Positions 7,897-16,214 of a stretch of DNA of 64,000 nt are shown here, one piece after another. Source of the stretch: Kordiimonas pumila. GTDB taxonomy: Bacteria; Pseudomonadota; Alphaproteobacteria; Sphingomonadales; Kordiimonadaceae. How positions within the stretch are numbered: position 1 is the stretch's first letter; each line of letters begins with the position of its first letter. Made by a program: the position numbers and the translations under genes. The notes below the pieces were generated by a model, which searched no databases, was not told the DNA's origin, and worked only from the letters and a program-made list of their open reading frames with translations. The stretch spans positions 1,757,501-1,821,500 of the forward strand of contig NZ_CP061205.1 in the NCBI RefSeq assembly GCF_015240255.1, in the 5' to 3' direction.

Positions 7897-9339
7897 ATGA
7901 ATGCTAATGCTGTTCTCCCAGCGTCTTATGCTTGGGCTATCATTGCCGGTTTTTCCATTTTGTGGATTTGGCTTGGCTGGTGGCTTGGTAAAAAGAATGA
8001 CAGCCTAGAAGACTACATGCTCGCCGGGCGCAAAGTAGGAATGGGTTTTGCAATAGCAACAGCCATGGCGACATGGGTGACAAGCAATACCACCATGACC
8101 GCGCCGCAGCTTGCATACCAGCTTGGTATATGGGGCATGGTTGGCTATTCGCTTGGTGCTGTTGGGCTGCTTTTGTTTGCGCCGCTCGCAAAACGTATCC
8201 GCGAGATGATGCCGCAAGGCTATACCAGTGGCGACTTTATCAGGCTGCGCTACGGCAATGTTGCATGGCGTGTTTTTCTGGGTATTTCATTTTTCTACAG
8301 TCTTGGCTGGCTTGTTAGCCTTGGCATGGCAGGTGGTTTGCTGATTAACGCTCTATCCGGCATTCCCTATGCGTACGGCATGACAGTGATTGTTGCCATT
8401 TGTACCCTTTATACAGTGTTTGGTGGCTTGCGGGCGGTGATAAGTACCGATTTTGTGCAGACCCTTCTTATTCTTATTGGGGTTATTGTACTTGCAATCA
8501 TGGTGATGAATGAAGTGGGTTTTGATACTATTCATGACCGCCTGCAGGAAGAGCGCCCTGAGCTTCTAAACCTGCTGCTGCCTGCCTCAATTATGTTTTT
8601 GTTCAATAACCTGTTTTTTGGTGTGGGTGAAATTTTCCATTCTAACGTTTGGTGGTCTAGGGCTTTTGCTTTTGCACCGGGTGTGGGCTTTCGGGCTTAT
8701 ATTCTGGCGGGTGTGTTTTGGCTTCCTATCCCTATTGTTGCGGGTTTTATTGCTCTGGCGGCACCCGCACTTGGCATTAATGTGCCGTCGCCTGATATGG
8801 TTGCGCCGCTGGTTGCTGGAAAGCTGTTTGGCCTTTTCGGGGCTATTGTGGTGTTCGTTGTAGTGTTTTCAGCGCTTGCCTCCAGCCTCGATAGTGTGCT
8901 TGCGGCCACCAGCGACCTGATTGTTAAAGACATTTATAAGGGGCATATGCGCCCAGATGCAACGAATGCAGAACTGCGGCGTGCCGCTGTCTGGATTATT
9001 CTTGGGCTTGGCGCATTAACATGGGCATTAAGTTTGCCGAAGCTGGCAACCTTGGGCTCGCTTTTGCATTTTACCGGCGCTTTTGTTGCCAGCACCATCT
9101 GGCCTATTGCTATTGGCTTGCTGTTCAGGCGTGGTAACGGCCTGCAGGCAACTGCCGCCATGCTTTTAGGCACAGCTTTGGGGCTTTATGCCTATTTCAC
9201 TATTGGTTTTTATGTGGCGGCACTTGTTTCTGCCGCGGTGTCAATGCTTGTTATGGTAACTGCTTTCTGGACAAAACCATCGTTTGAATGGGCAACGCTT
9301 CAGGGTGCTTCCCGTACTAAAAATGGAGAAACAACATGA
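7897..9339 (+). CDS. Sodium:solute symporter (SSS family)
   Basis: A 480-residue polytopic membrane protein with about 13 hydrophobic segments. The family features are the LEDYMLAGRKVG segment after helix 1, the unwound first core helix ATAMATWVTSNTTM, and the late VFSALASSLDSVLAATSDLI sodium-site helix. The stretch GYTSGDFIRLRYG after helix 3 faintly recalls the urea-transporting DUR3 branch, but the substrate is not determined. The context of an N-carbamoyl hydrolase and a transcarbamylase suggests a ureido or amide solute. The stop overlaps the next small ORF (ATGA). Confidence 0.85.
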   Translation: MNANAVLPASYAWAIIAGFSILWIWLGWWLGKKNDSLEDYMLAGRKVGMGFAIATAMATWVTSNTTMTAPQLAYQLGIWGMVGYSLGAVGLLLFAPLAKRIREMMPQGYTSGDFIRLRYGNVAWRVFLGISFFYSLGWLVSLGMAGGLLINALSGIPYAYGMTVIVAICTLYTVFGGLRAVISTDFVQTLLILIGVIVLAIMVMNEVGFDTIHDRLQEERPELLNLLLPASIMFLFNNLFFGVGEIFHSNVWWSRAFAFAPGVGFRAYILAGVFWLPIPIVAGFIALAAPALGINVPSPDMVAPLVAGKLFGLFGAIVVFVVVFSALASSLDSVLAATSDLIVKDIYKGHMRPDATNAELRRAAVWIILGLGALTWALSLPKLATLGSLLHFTGAFVASTIWPIAIGLLFRRGNGLQATAAMLLGTALGLYAYFTIGFYVAALVSAAVSMLVMVTAFWTKPSFEWATLQGASRTKNGETT

Positions 9340-9455
9340 TTTCTGCCACTGGGCTTGCCTTGTTCGTGGTGCCTGCTTTGGGTCTTACCTGTCTTGCGCC
9401 TGTTGTTTTGGTGTATTTTGTTCTGCGCGATGTTAAGGAGAAAACCCTATGGTAG
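9336..9455 (+). CDS. 39-residue membrane peptide between symporter and transcarbamylase
   Basis: A short ORF that starts at ATG 9336 inside the symporter stop (ATGA) and ends at TAG 9453-9455, seven bases inside the transcarbamylase gene. It has a GGAG ribosome site at 9324-9327. It encodes one hydrophobic helix of about 22 residues (TGLALFVVPALGLTCLAPVV core) followed by a charged tail RDVKEKTLW. The double overlap argues for real, coupled translation. It resembles the tiny accessory subunits seen beside some secondary transporters. No family recognised. Confidence 0.65.
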   Translation: MISATGLALFVVPALGLTCLAPVVLVYFVLRDVKEKTLW

Positions 9456-10546
9456 TTCAGGGGGCTGAAAAGGCCATTGTTGACGGCGCTGGATCGTTTG
9501 AACCGTCACGACCTGATGTATATGGGGCCGCGCACCCAAAAGACATGCTGCGTGCTATCCATGAAGAGCACGAGCACCTTTTGTCGCTTGCAAATAGCCA
9601 TATCGTTTCTGCGGCGCAGTTTAACCGCGACCTGCTGTTGCAGCTTTTCAGGCTTGCCGCAAAATATGAAGCCAACCCGGAACGGTTTTCTACTCCCATG
9701 AAGCCGCTTTCTGGCAAACTGTTGATTAGTGCTTTTTACGAGCCTTCAACACGCACGCGTTTAAGTTTTGAAAGCGCATGGCACCGGCTTGGCGGCGATA
9801 TTATGTCGATCACAGACCGGTCCACCACAGGTATTGCCAAGGGGGAAAGCCTTTCTGACGTTGCTGAAATGTTCAATAACTACGGTGACTGTGTTGTGCT
9901 GCGCGATAATAGTGAAGATTCTGTTGTAGCTATGATGGACACATTGCGTATCCCTATTATAAATGCGGGTAATGGTACAGACGAGCACCCGACACAGGCA
10001 CTGGCAGACCTTTATACCATTTTGAAATGGCGTCCTGATCTGATTGCAGATGAACCGGCTGAGCGTATAAAAATAGGCATTATTGGTGTTCCTAAGCGCA
10101 TGCGTACGGTTAGAAGCCTCTTGATGTTGTTAACGCAGTTTTCAAGCGCGATTGACGAGGTTGTCGTCATTCATGATGGTACAGATACAGACCTTTTTGG
10201 TGCGGGCCAGCGTGAAAAGCTTGAAGCTGGTGGCCTTGTTATCAGCGAAAGTACCAACCTTAATAAAACATTGCCAGAGCTTGATGTGGTTTACATTAAT
10301 GCGATCGCTTGGGTGAAAGATGATTTTGAGGTTATGGGCGGCAGTTTGAAGCTTGATGCCCAGTCGCCTTTAAAGCCAACTGCAATTATTTTGCACCCAC
10401 TTGCACGCGGGGAAGAACTATGCACCTCGCTCGATAATACATTGCACAACTGGTATTTTGCGCAGGCACGCGGTGCAGTCTTTATGCGCATGGCCCTACT
10501 TACTTGTATTGTGCAGCGAACTGATATGGTCATGGATGTGCTTTAG
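9449..10546 (+). CDS. Aspartate-transcarbamylase-like protein with altered second-substrate site
   Basis: A 365-residue carbamoyltransferase with an N-terminal extension of about 60 residues compared with E. coli PyrB. The carbamoyl-phosphate site is intact: STRTR at 100-104, the Lys of AKGESL (131), Arg152 in VVLRD, and His180/Gln183 in DEHPTQALADLY. A PyrB Arg167 equivalent is at 219. In contrast, the PyrB segment that carries the aspartate-binding Arg229 and Gln231 reads INAIAWVK here (283-290), and the HPLPR loop is HPLAR (316-320). The second substrate is therefore probably not aspartate. A strong AAGGAG site (9435-9440) precedes the ATG. It is co-transcribed with an SSS symporter and followed by an asparagine-synthetase paralogue. 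Confidence 0.75.
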   Translation: MVVQGAEKAIVDGAGSFEPSRPDVYGAAHPKDMLRAIHEEHEHLLSLANSHIVSAAQFNRDLLLQLFRLAAKYEANPERFSTPMKPLSGKLLISAFYEPSTRTRLSFESAWHRLGGDIMSITDRSTTGIAKGESLSDVAEMFNNYGDCVVLRDNSEDSVVAMMDTLRIPIINAGNGTDEHPTQALADLYTILKWRPDLIADEPAERIKIGIIGVPKRMRTVRSLLMLLTQFSSAIDEVVVIHDGTDTDLFGAGQREKLEAGGLVISESTNLNKTLPELDVVYINAIAWVKDDFEVMGGSLKLDAQSPLKPTAIILHPLARGEELCTSLDNTLHNWYFAQARGAVFMRMALLTCIVQRTDMVMDVL

Positions 10547-10603
10547 GTCGTTTGCCTTTCACTCCTATCCATTCCCCCAGACTTTAAGAAAGCAGAAAAT
10601 ATT

Positions 10604-12619
10604 ATGTGCGGCATTGCCGGAATTTTTTACAGAGACAAACAACGCCCCGTTGATCAACAGCTTCTCGCTAATATGGCAGCAATACAGTATCACAGGGGCC
10701 CAGATGGTTTTGGTGTGGAAGTTCTGGACGGCAAAGGTGTGGGATTTTCGCATGCCCGGCTTTCAATTATTGATTTGGATGAAAATCGTGCGCGCCAACC
10801 TTTTAAAAGCGCTGATGGCCAAATGTTGCTTGCTCATAACGGCGAGTTTTATGATTATCAGCGTATAAGAACAGACCTCACAAGCAGGGGTGCCCGGTTT
10901 CAAACCAAAAGTGACAGTGAAATTATCCTGCATCTATTTCCGCGTTTTGGTATGGCAGAAACGCTGCGCCGGCTGCGCGGCGAGTTCGCTTTTGCATTGT
11001 ATGATGCAAAAGAAGATGCCTTGCATCTGGTGCGCGACAGGTTTGGCGTGAAGCCGCTGTATTATTACACCACCGATGACGGGGTTGTGTTTGGGTCTGA
11101 AATTAAAGTTGTGATGGCGCACCCCGGTGTACCGCGCGAGTTTGACAGTGAAGGCTTACTCCACCAGTTAATGCAGGTTATGGTGCCGGGCACCACGGCC
11201 TATAAAGGCATTCATCAGGTGAAGCCAGGGCATGTTGTAACCTTCCGCAGGCAAAGCTCTGGTTACGTTATTGAAGATAAACCCTATTGGGATTTTGAAT
11301 TTCCTGATGCCGCTTTTCATAAGGGCGAAAAAAGCGAAGAAGAAAGCATTGAAACTGTTCGCGAAGGCTTAACCGAAGCTGTACGCCTGCGTTTGGAGGC
11401 GGATGTGCCGGTTGGGTGTTATCTCTCAGGCGGGGTGGATAGCTGCTCCATTCTTGGGCTTTCTGCTGCTATGCGCCAAAACCCGGTGAAAGCTTTTACC
11501 ATTGGTTTTACAGATGCCGCATACGATGAAACACCTATTGCACAGGAAATGGCGCAAGCAACCGGGGCTGATCAGGATATTCTACGGCTTGATGCGAACC
11601 AGCTTTATGGCCATTTTGCAGAGACAATCTGGCATACAGAGCGCACGGTTTATAATACGCTTGCCGTCGCCAAGTTTTTAATGAGCCGCCATGTGCGGGG
11701 AGCGGGCTATAAGGTTGTGGTAACAGGCGAAGGTTCAGACGAATTGTTTGCTGGCTATCCGTCTTTCCGCCGAGATCTTTTCCTGCACGGGCTTGATGAT
11801 CTGGACCCAGCGGAGCGTGCACGCTGGGAATCAATGCTGGGTGAAAGCAACAAGCTGTTTAAAGGGGCAATGCTTGCTGAAAATGAGCATAATGACCTGT
11901 ACCTGACCGACCGGATAGGATTTACGCCAAGCTGCTTGCAGCCTTGGCTTAGCTGCGAAGATACGGCTCGCACCCTTTTAAGCGGCGACAGGCGTTCAGC
12001 GCTTGCGGGCTATAAACCGGGCCTTGCCATTGCAGAAAAGCTTGATCGTGCGATGATGGACGGCAGGCACCCGCTAGACCGTGCACAGTATGTTTGGTCT
12101 AAAACCATGCTGGAAGGGCAGATTTTAACATGGGGCGGTGACAGGGTTGATATGGCAAATTCAATGGAGGCTCGCCCAGCGTTCCTTGATCACCATTTGG
12201 CAGAGGCTGCGGTGAAAATTCCACCCCTTCACAGGATTAAGGACCGGAAAGAAAAATATGTCTTGAAAGAGGCTATGAAAGGCCTGCTTCCAAAAACACT
12301 TTACGAACGTGAAAAGTTTGCCTTTATGGCACCGCCTGCTACCACAAATTCAGACAAATGGACTGCTATGATGGAGCTTTCGCGGGAGTATTTGTCAGAC
12401 AGCATGGTTGCGGATGGTGGCTTGCTTGATAAGCAAGGGGTGGCTGATGTGCTAGCAGAAGCGCAAAGCGATGCAACGCCGCGGGCGCGCAAGGTGCAGC
12501 TTGATGCCATGATCAACCATATGCTGGGTGTGCAGATGCTGCATAAGCATTTTATTGCTGAGGATATTCCTGCTCTTGCTGCGGTTCGTGCACAGGCTCT
12601 GGGATGGGTTGTTCACTAG
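10604..12619 (+). CDS. asnB: Asparagine synthase (glutamine-hydrolysing) paralogue
   Basis: A 671-residue two-domain amidotransferase. The class II glutaminase begins at Cys2 (MCGIAGIFYR) with RLSIID near 52, HNGEFYDY near 78 and SDSE near 103. The synthetase domain has the pyrophosphate loop SGGVDS (275-280) and TGEGSDELFAGY. It is longer than E. coli AsnB (about 550 residues), as in the large AsnB subfamilies that amidate other carboxylates. Its position behind a divergent transcarbamylase suggests a dedicated amide-forming role rather than housekeeping asparagine synthesis. A weak terminator hairpin follows at 12643. Confidence 0.8.
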   Translation: MCGIAGIFYRDKQRPVDQQLLANMAAIQYHRGPDGFGVEVLDGKGVGFSHARLSIIDLDENRARQPFKSADGQMLLAHNGEFYDYQRIRTDLTSRGARFQTKSDSEIILHLFPRFGMAETLRRLRGEFAFALYDAKEDALHLVRDRFGVKPLYYYTTDDGVVFGSEIKVVMAHPGVPREFDSEGLLHQLMQVMVPGTTAYKGIHQVKPGHVVTFRRQSSGYVIEDKPYWDFEFPDAAFHKGEKSEEESIETVREGLTEAVRLRLEADVPVGCYLSGGVDSCSILGLSAAMRQNPVKAFTIGFTDAAYDETPIAQEMAQATGADQDILRLDANQLYGHFAETIWHTERTVYNTLAVAKFLMSRHVRGAGYKVVVTGEGSDELFAGYPSFRRDLFLHGLDDLDPAERARWESMLGESNKLFKGAMLAENEHNDLYLTDRIGFTPSCLQPWLSCEDTARTLLSGDRRSALAGYKPGLAIAEKLDRAMMDGRHPLDRAQYVWSKTMLEGQILTWGGDRVDMANSMEARPAFLDHHLAEAAVKIPPLHRIKDRKEKYVLKEAMKGLLPKTLYEREKFAFMAPPATTNSDKWTAMMELSREYLSDSMVADGGLLDKQGVADVLAEAQSDATPRARKVQLDAMINHMLGVQMLHKHFIAEDIPALAAVRAQALGWVVH

Positions 12620-12642
12620 CCTGCGACAATTATACACCTTTT

Positions 12643-12666
12643 AAAAGCCCCCCAAAGCGGGCTTTT
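12643..12666 (+). terminator. Terminator after asparagine-synthase gene
   Basis: Hairpin AAAAGCCC / GGGCTTTT with an 8-nt loop, 23 nt after the asnB stop. The T tract is short (four). Confidence 0.55.
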
Positions 12667-12776
12667 ATGCCAAACACTGCTGTAATTTTGTGAGACTTAA
12701 CGATTAGTAAAGGCTTGTAAGAATACTTTGCCTGTTGCGATTGAAGCAACTGATTAAGCTGTTTAAGGGGTGTCTA

Positions 12777-13307
12777 ATGCTGGAAACTAGCGTTCGTCCA
12801 GTTAATGAAGAACTGCATTTTGTCGAAGATGAGGTCATTGTCTCGAAGACAGACCTTAAAGGGCGCATTACATACGCGAATGATGTTTTTTGTCGTTTGG
12901 CTGAAATGCCCACATCTGCGTTGATTGGAAAACCTCATAGTATTATCCGTCACCCTGATATGCCCCGTACAATATTCCGTTTTTTATGGGAGCGCCTTGA
13001 AGCCGGGCACGAGATTTTTGCTTATGTGAAAAATATGTCAGCGACAGGGCGCTATTACTGGGTGTTTGCACACGTTACCCCAAGCTTTGTTAATGACTCG
13101 GAGATTATAGGGTATCATTCCAATAGAAGGTTCGCGAATAAGGAAACTGTAAAACAGATTGCTGCTCTATACAGGGAAATCCTTACCCGTGAAGCAGACT
13201 TCACAAGCCGTAAAGACGGGATGCAGGCGGGCTATGAGCTGTTTCAGGCAAAGATTGCTGCAACAGGCATGAGCTATGATGAATTTATCTGGTCGTACGG
13301 GGTGTAA
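12777..13307 (+). CDS. Aer-like PAS-domain sensor protein
   Basis: A 176-residue soluble PAS protein. The core reads [20 protein letters not shown] ... [18 protein letters not shown] ... [10 protein letters not shown], closely matching the FAD-binding PAS of the energy-taxis receptor Aer. It has no HAMP, signalling domain or membrane helix. ATG 12777 follows AAGGGG and is preferred to a TTG at 12735. It ends 2 nt before a cytoplasmic methyl-accepting chemotaxis gene, so the two probably form a split Aer: a redox/oxygen sensor subunit acting on a soluble transducer. Confidence 0.85.
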   Translation: MLETSVRPVNEELHFVEDEVIVSKTDLKGRITYANDVFCRLAEMPTSALIGKPHSIIRHPDMPRTIFRFLWERLEAGHEIFAYVKNMSATGRYYWVFAHVTPSFVNDSEIIGYHSNRRFANKETVKQIAALYREILTREADFTSRKDGMQAGYELFQAKIAATGMSYDEFIWSYGV

Positions 13308-13309
13308 TC

Positions 13310-14545
13310 ATGTTTGAAAAGCTAACAGGAAAAAAGGCCCTTCAAGACCGTATTGCCAAGCTCGAAGCTGAATTGGAGGCACAAAAGCAGTATACTGAGC
13401 AATATAAAAAAGCCTTTACCGCACTGGAAGAAATAACACCGCGTATTAAAGCAGGCGACCTTGAAGCCCGTATTACAGACTGGGACACATATGGAGATCT
13501 GTCTGAAGTTTTCTGTGGTATCAACCACATTCTCGATTTGAATGATGCTTTCATTCGGGAAGCAACAGCTTCTTTGAATGCAGCCTCTGCGGGCAAATAT
13601 TATCGACGGTTTTTGACAACAGGCATGGTTGGTGCTTACAGGCAAGGTGCAAAGCTGATCAATGAAACAGTTGACAGAATGCAAGGCATGGAAAAGCAGC
13701 AGACAGAAGACAGAGAACGGATTGCGAGCGGTTTTGAAGCAACTATTATGCATATTGTTACGGAACTGATGGTCGCAGCCACACAGACTAGGGATACCGC
13801 ATCACAGCTAAAACAATATGCCTCTGATAGTCAGGCTATTGCGCATGAAGTTGCGGCAATTGCCGAACTTGCAACACAGAATGTACAAACAGTGGCTGCT
13901 GCCTCGGAAGAACTTTCTGCCTCGGTTGAAGAAATTGCCCGTCAGGTGAGGGTGTCGTCTGAGAAAACATCGTTCGCAGCAACTGAGGCTAAAGGCGCTT
14001 CAACAACCATAGAAGCTTTGCAGGAGGCGTCTGATACAATTGGGCGCGTAGTAAGCTTGATTAATGAGATTGCCGAGCAAACAAACTTGCTTGCCTTGAA
14101 TGCCACGATCGAGGCCGCGCGTGCTGGGGAAGCAGGCAAAGGCTTTGCTGTTGTCGCGAGCGAGGTGAAATCACTGGCACAGCAAACTGCTAAAGCAACA
14201 GGCGAAATTGCCTCGCAGGTGCAGTCTATTCAAAATAATACAGATACAACAGTTGATGCGGTTTCTGGTATATCCACTATTATTAATAGCCTGAATGAAA
14301 TTGCATCAAGTATTGCCAATGCTACTAGAGAGCAGTCTGCCGCGACACTGGAGATTAGCCAGAATATTCAGCAGGCTTCTGAGGGAACGAGTGAGGTTTC
14401 AAATAATATTGCCAAGGTTGGCGCAACCGCTAGCGAAACAATGGTGCGGGCGGAAGAGCTGGATAACGCAGCATCGAGTCTAGAGCAGCAGGTGGGTATC
14501 TTGCAGTCACAGGCTGAAAAGTTTTTGTCGGATATGCGACTTTAG
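13310..14545 (+). CDS. Cytoplasmic methyl-accepting chemotaxis protein
   Basis: A 411-residue chemoreceptor without transmembrane segments. An N-terminal coiled coil ([18 protein letters not shown]) leads into a HAMP-like linker, then the MA signalling domain from about residue 150. The conserved hairpin tip reads [20 protein letters not shown], followed by [15 protein letters not shown]. It should couple to CheA/CheW in a cytoplasmic array. The adjacent PAS protein is the likely sensory partner. No CheB/R-tethering pentapeptide is evident at the C terminus (KFLSDMRL). Confidence 0.88.
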   Translation: MFEKLTGKKALQDRIAKLEAELEAQKQYTEQYKKAFTALEEITPRIKAGDLEARITDWDTYGDLSEVFCGINHILDLNDAFIREATASLNAASAGKYYRRFLTTGMVGAYRQGAKLINETVDRMQGMEKQQTEDRERIASGFEATIMHIVTELMVAATQTRDTASQLKQYASDSQAIAHEVAAIAELATQNVQTVAAASEELSASVEEIARQVRVSSEKTSFAATEAKGASTTIEALQEASDTIGRVVSLINEIAEQTNLLALNATIEAARAGEAGKGFAVVASEVKSLAQQTAKATGEIASQVQSIQNNTDTTVDAVSGISTIINSLNEIASSIANATREQSAATLEISQNIQQASEGTSEVSNNIAKVGATASETMVRAEELDNAASSLEQQVGILQSQAEKFLSDMRL

Positions 14546-14611
14546 TAAATCAAAATCAGGTTATTTTGCCACAGTAGCTGCTTTTTTAGCGCTGTGAGCG
14601 TTTTTTGCTTG

Positions 14612-14637
14612 TAACTAACTGACTGGTTAGTTAGTTA
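14612..14637. promoter_or_regulatory. Inverted-repeat operator upstream of TetR/efflux operon
   Basis: TAACTAAC (14612-14619) is repeated in inverted form as GTTAGTTA at 14626-14633 and again, overlapping, at 14630-14637. The element ends 7 nt before the tetR ATG, the usual place for TetR autoregulation. TAACTAAC-type arms are common in TetR operators of ABC-2 efflux loci. Confidence 0.65.
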
Positions 14638-14643
14638 TGCGGC

Positions 14644-15267
14644 ATGACGAAAAAAAACCAAAGACGCCCGAGTGCGCGACCCGAGGAAATATTAGATGCA
14701 GCCCTTGCTGTTTTTACAGCAAAGGGTTTTGCTGCATCTCGTATGGATGAGATTGCAGAAAAAGCTGGCCTCACCAAAGGTTCGGTTTATCTGTATTTCA
14801 AATCAAAAGAACAGCTGTTCGAAGAGCTGATAACGCGTTTTTCAAAAAATTTCGTTGGCGTGATGGCTGAGCGAGTTGGCGTGATGGCAGAAAAAGACCC
14901 TGAAGAGGCCCTGAGAACGGTGATAAAGACGGGTATTATGATGGCTGCCGACCCTGCCATATCTGCGGCACCGCGTTTGGTGTTGGCGGAAGCGGCACGA
15001 TTTCCTGACATGGCGGCAATGTACCATAAAAAGGTAATTTCGGTTGGTCAGGCGGCTATCGTGTCGCTTTTGCAGGTGGGCGAGCAAAAAGGTGTTTTCC
15101 GTGCGGTGCAGCCCGATGTTGCTAAACGCGTGATCTTTGGACCAGTTTTAACGCATATACTGCTGACCCATACATTTGGCCAAAAAATACAGGATCTAGA
15201 AACCTTGGCAGATAGCATTGCTGAAAACATTTTGTGTGGTTTCAGAATTAAGAAGGATATTTCATGA
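14644..15267 (+). CDS. TetR-family repressor of the efflux operon
   Basis: A 207-residue TetR regulator. The DNA-binding helices lie at residues 14-60 (ILDAALAVFTAKGFAASRMD ... KAGLTKGSVYLYFKSKEQLF). The C-terminal ligand domain resembles the AcrR/CecR type that controls YbhFSR-like exporters. It carries an exact-phase 7-residue tandem duplication (VGVMAER VGVMAEK) encoded at 14854-14895. Its stop overlaps the adaptor gene start (ATGA), and a palindromic operator abuts its start, so it is probably autoregulated along with the exporter. Confidence 0.85.
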   Translation: MTKKNQRRPSARPEEILDAALAVFTAKGFAASRMDEIAEKAGLTKGSVYLYFKSKEQLFEELITRFSKNFVGVMAERVGVMAEKDPEEALRTVIKTGIMMAADPAISAAPRLVLAEAARFPDMAAMYHKKVISVGQAAIVSLLQVGEQKGVFRAVQPDVAKRVIFGPVLTHILLTHTFGQKIQDLETLADSIAENILCGFRIKKDIS

Positions 15268-16205
15268 GGTCTTGGTACGTATTGCTTGTTGTGCCCTTTA
15301 TGCTTTTGGGGTGCGATAAAACGGAAGACGGCGTTTTTTATGGCTATGCTGAAGGGCGCTTTCGCCTTATCGCCCCAGAAGCTGCTGGTCGTATAACTGA
15401 AATCAATGTTCAGGAAGGGCAGGTCGTGGAAAAGGGCCAGATTCTAGCCATGCTTGATAATACCATTGAACTTGCAAGCCTTGCAGAAATGAAAGCTAAA
15501 GCCCGCGCAAGTGAAGCCCGCGTGCAGGACGCATCGCTTGGGGGGCGCGCGCCTGAAATTCAGGCTGCAAAAGATTTGCTAACACAGGCAAAGGCCTCAG
15601 CAAAAGCAGCAAAAGATGACTTTGACAGGGTTAAACCATTGGTCGAGCAGAATGTGTTGCCCCGAGCAAGGCTTGATAGTGCTGAAGCAACCATGTTAGC
15701 TGCAAATGCCCGCGTTGCTGAAATGCGCGAGCGTTTGGCTGTTGTGGAGCTACCTGCCCGCGAGTATGCGATTAAAGCCGCAACAGGCGAGGCGGAAGCA
15801 ACAAATGCATCAATTACAGCGGCAGAGATTGCGCTTGAGCGGCGGGCTATTAAGGCCCCTGCTGGCGGTGTGATCGAGCGTCTGGTACGCCGTGCTGGCG
15901 AAATGGCGGGGCCTTCGCAGCCTGTGGTCCGTTTCCTGCCAGACGGCGATATGGTGGCGGTGTTGTTTACAGAAGAACCACACTTGGCCTCTTTCAGGCA
16001 AGGGCTTGTTTTAGATGCTTCTTGTGATAGTTGCCCGGCAGGGCTTACCGCGACAGTCAGCTATATTGCCAATAGGGCTGAGTTTACAGCGCCGACAATT
16101 TTTTCAGATAAAGAACGAGCAAAACTTGTATACCGAATAGAGGCACGGCTATCAAAAGGGGCCCCGCCGACAGGTACACCCATGACCTTTCGCCGACGCT
16201 CATAG
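15264..16205 (+). CDS. HlyD/MacA-type periplasmic adaptor lipoprotein of ABC efflux pump
   Basis: A 313-residue membrane-fusion protein. It starts with a lipoprotein signal (lipobox LLGC, Cys near residue 18). A biotinyl-lipoyl-like half (PEAAGRITEINVQEGQVVEK) comes next, then a long alpha-helical hairpin (about residues 75-190), then the second half of the lipoyl domain (RRAIKAPAGGVIERLVRRAG) and a beta-barrel. It links an inner-membrane ABC exporter to an outer-membrane channel. The order TetR-adaptor-ATPase-permease matches YbhG-type systems. Confidence 0.85.
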   Translation: MRSWYVLLVVPFMLLGCDKTEDGVFYGYAEGRFRLIAPEAAGRITEINVQEGQVVEKGQILAMLDNTIELASLAEMKAKARASEARVQDASLGGRAPEIQAAKDLLTQAKASAKAAKDDFDRVKPLVEQNVLPRARLDSAEATMLAANARVAEMRERLAVVELPAREYAIKAATGEAEATNASITAAEIALERRAIKAPAGGVIERLVRRAGEMAGPSQPVVRFLPDGDMVAVLFTEEPHLASFRQGLVLDASCDSCPAGLTATVSYIANRAEFTAPTIFSDKERAKLVYRIEARLSKGAPPTGTPMTFRRRS

Positions 16206-16214
16206 CGGAATTTC

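Noticed and set aside
9449-10546. Housekeeping PyrB or ornithine transcarbamylase
   Set aside because: The EPSTRTRLSFE and HPTQALADL motifs exclude OTCase, and the PyrB aspartate-binding segment is changed; the location with a symporter also does not fit pyrimidine synthesis.
14546-14611. Terminator after the chemoreceptor gene
   Set aside because: Only a loose CACAG/CTGTG pairing with a scattered T stretch; too weak to call.
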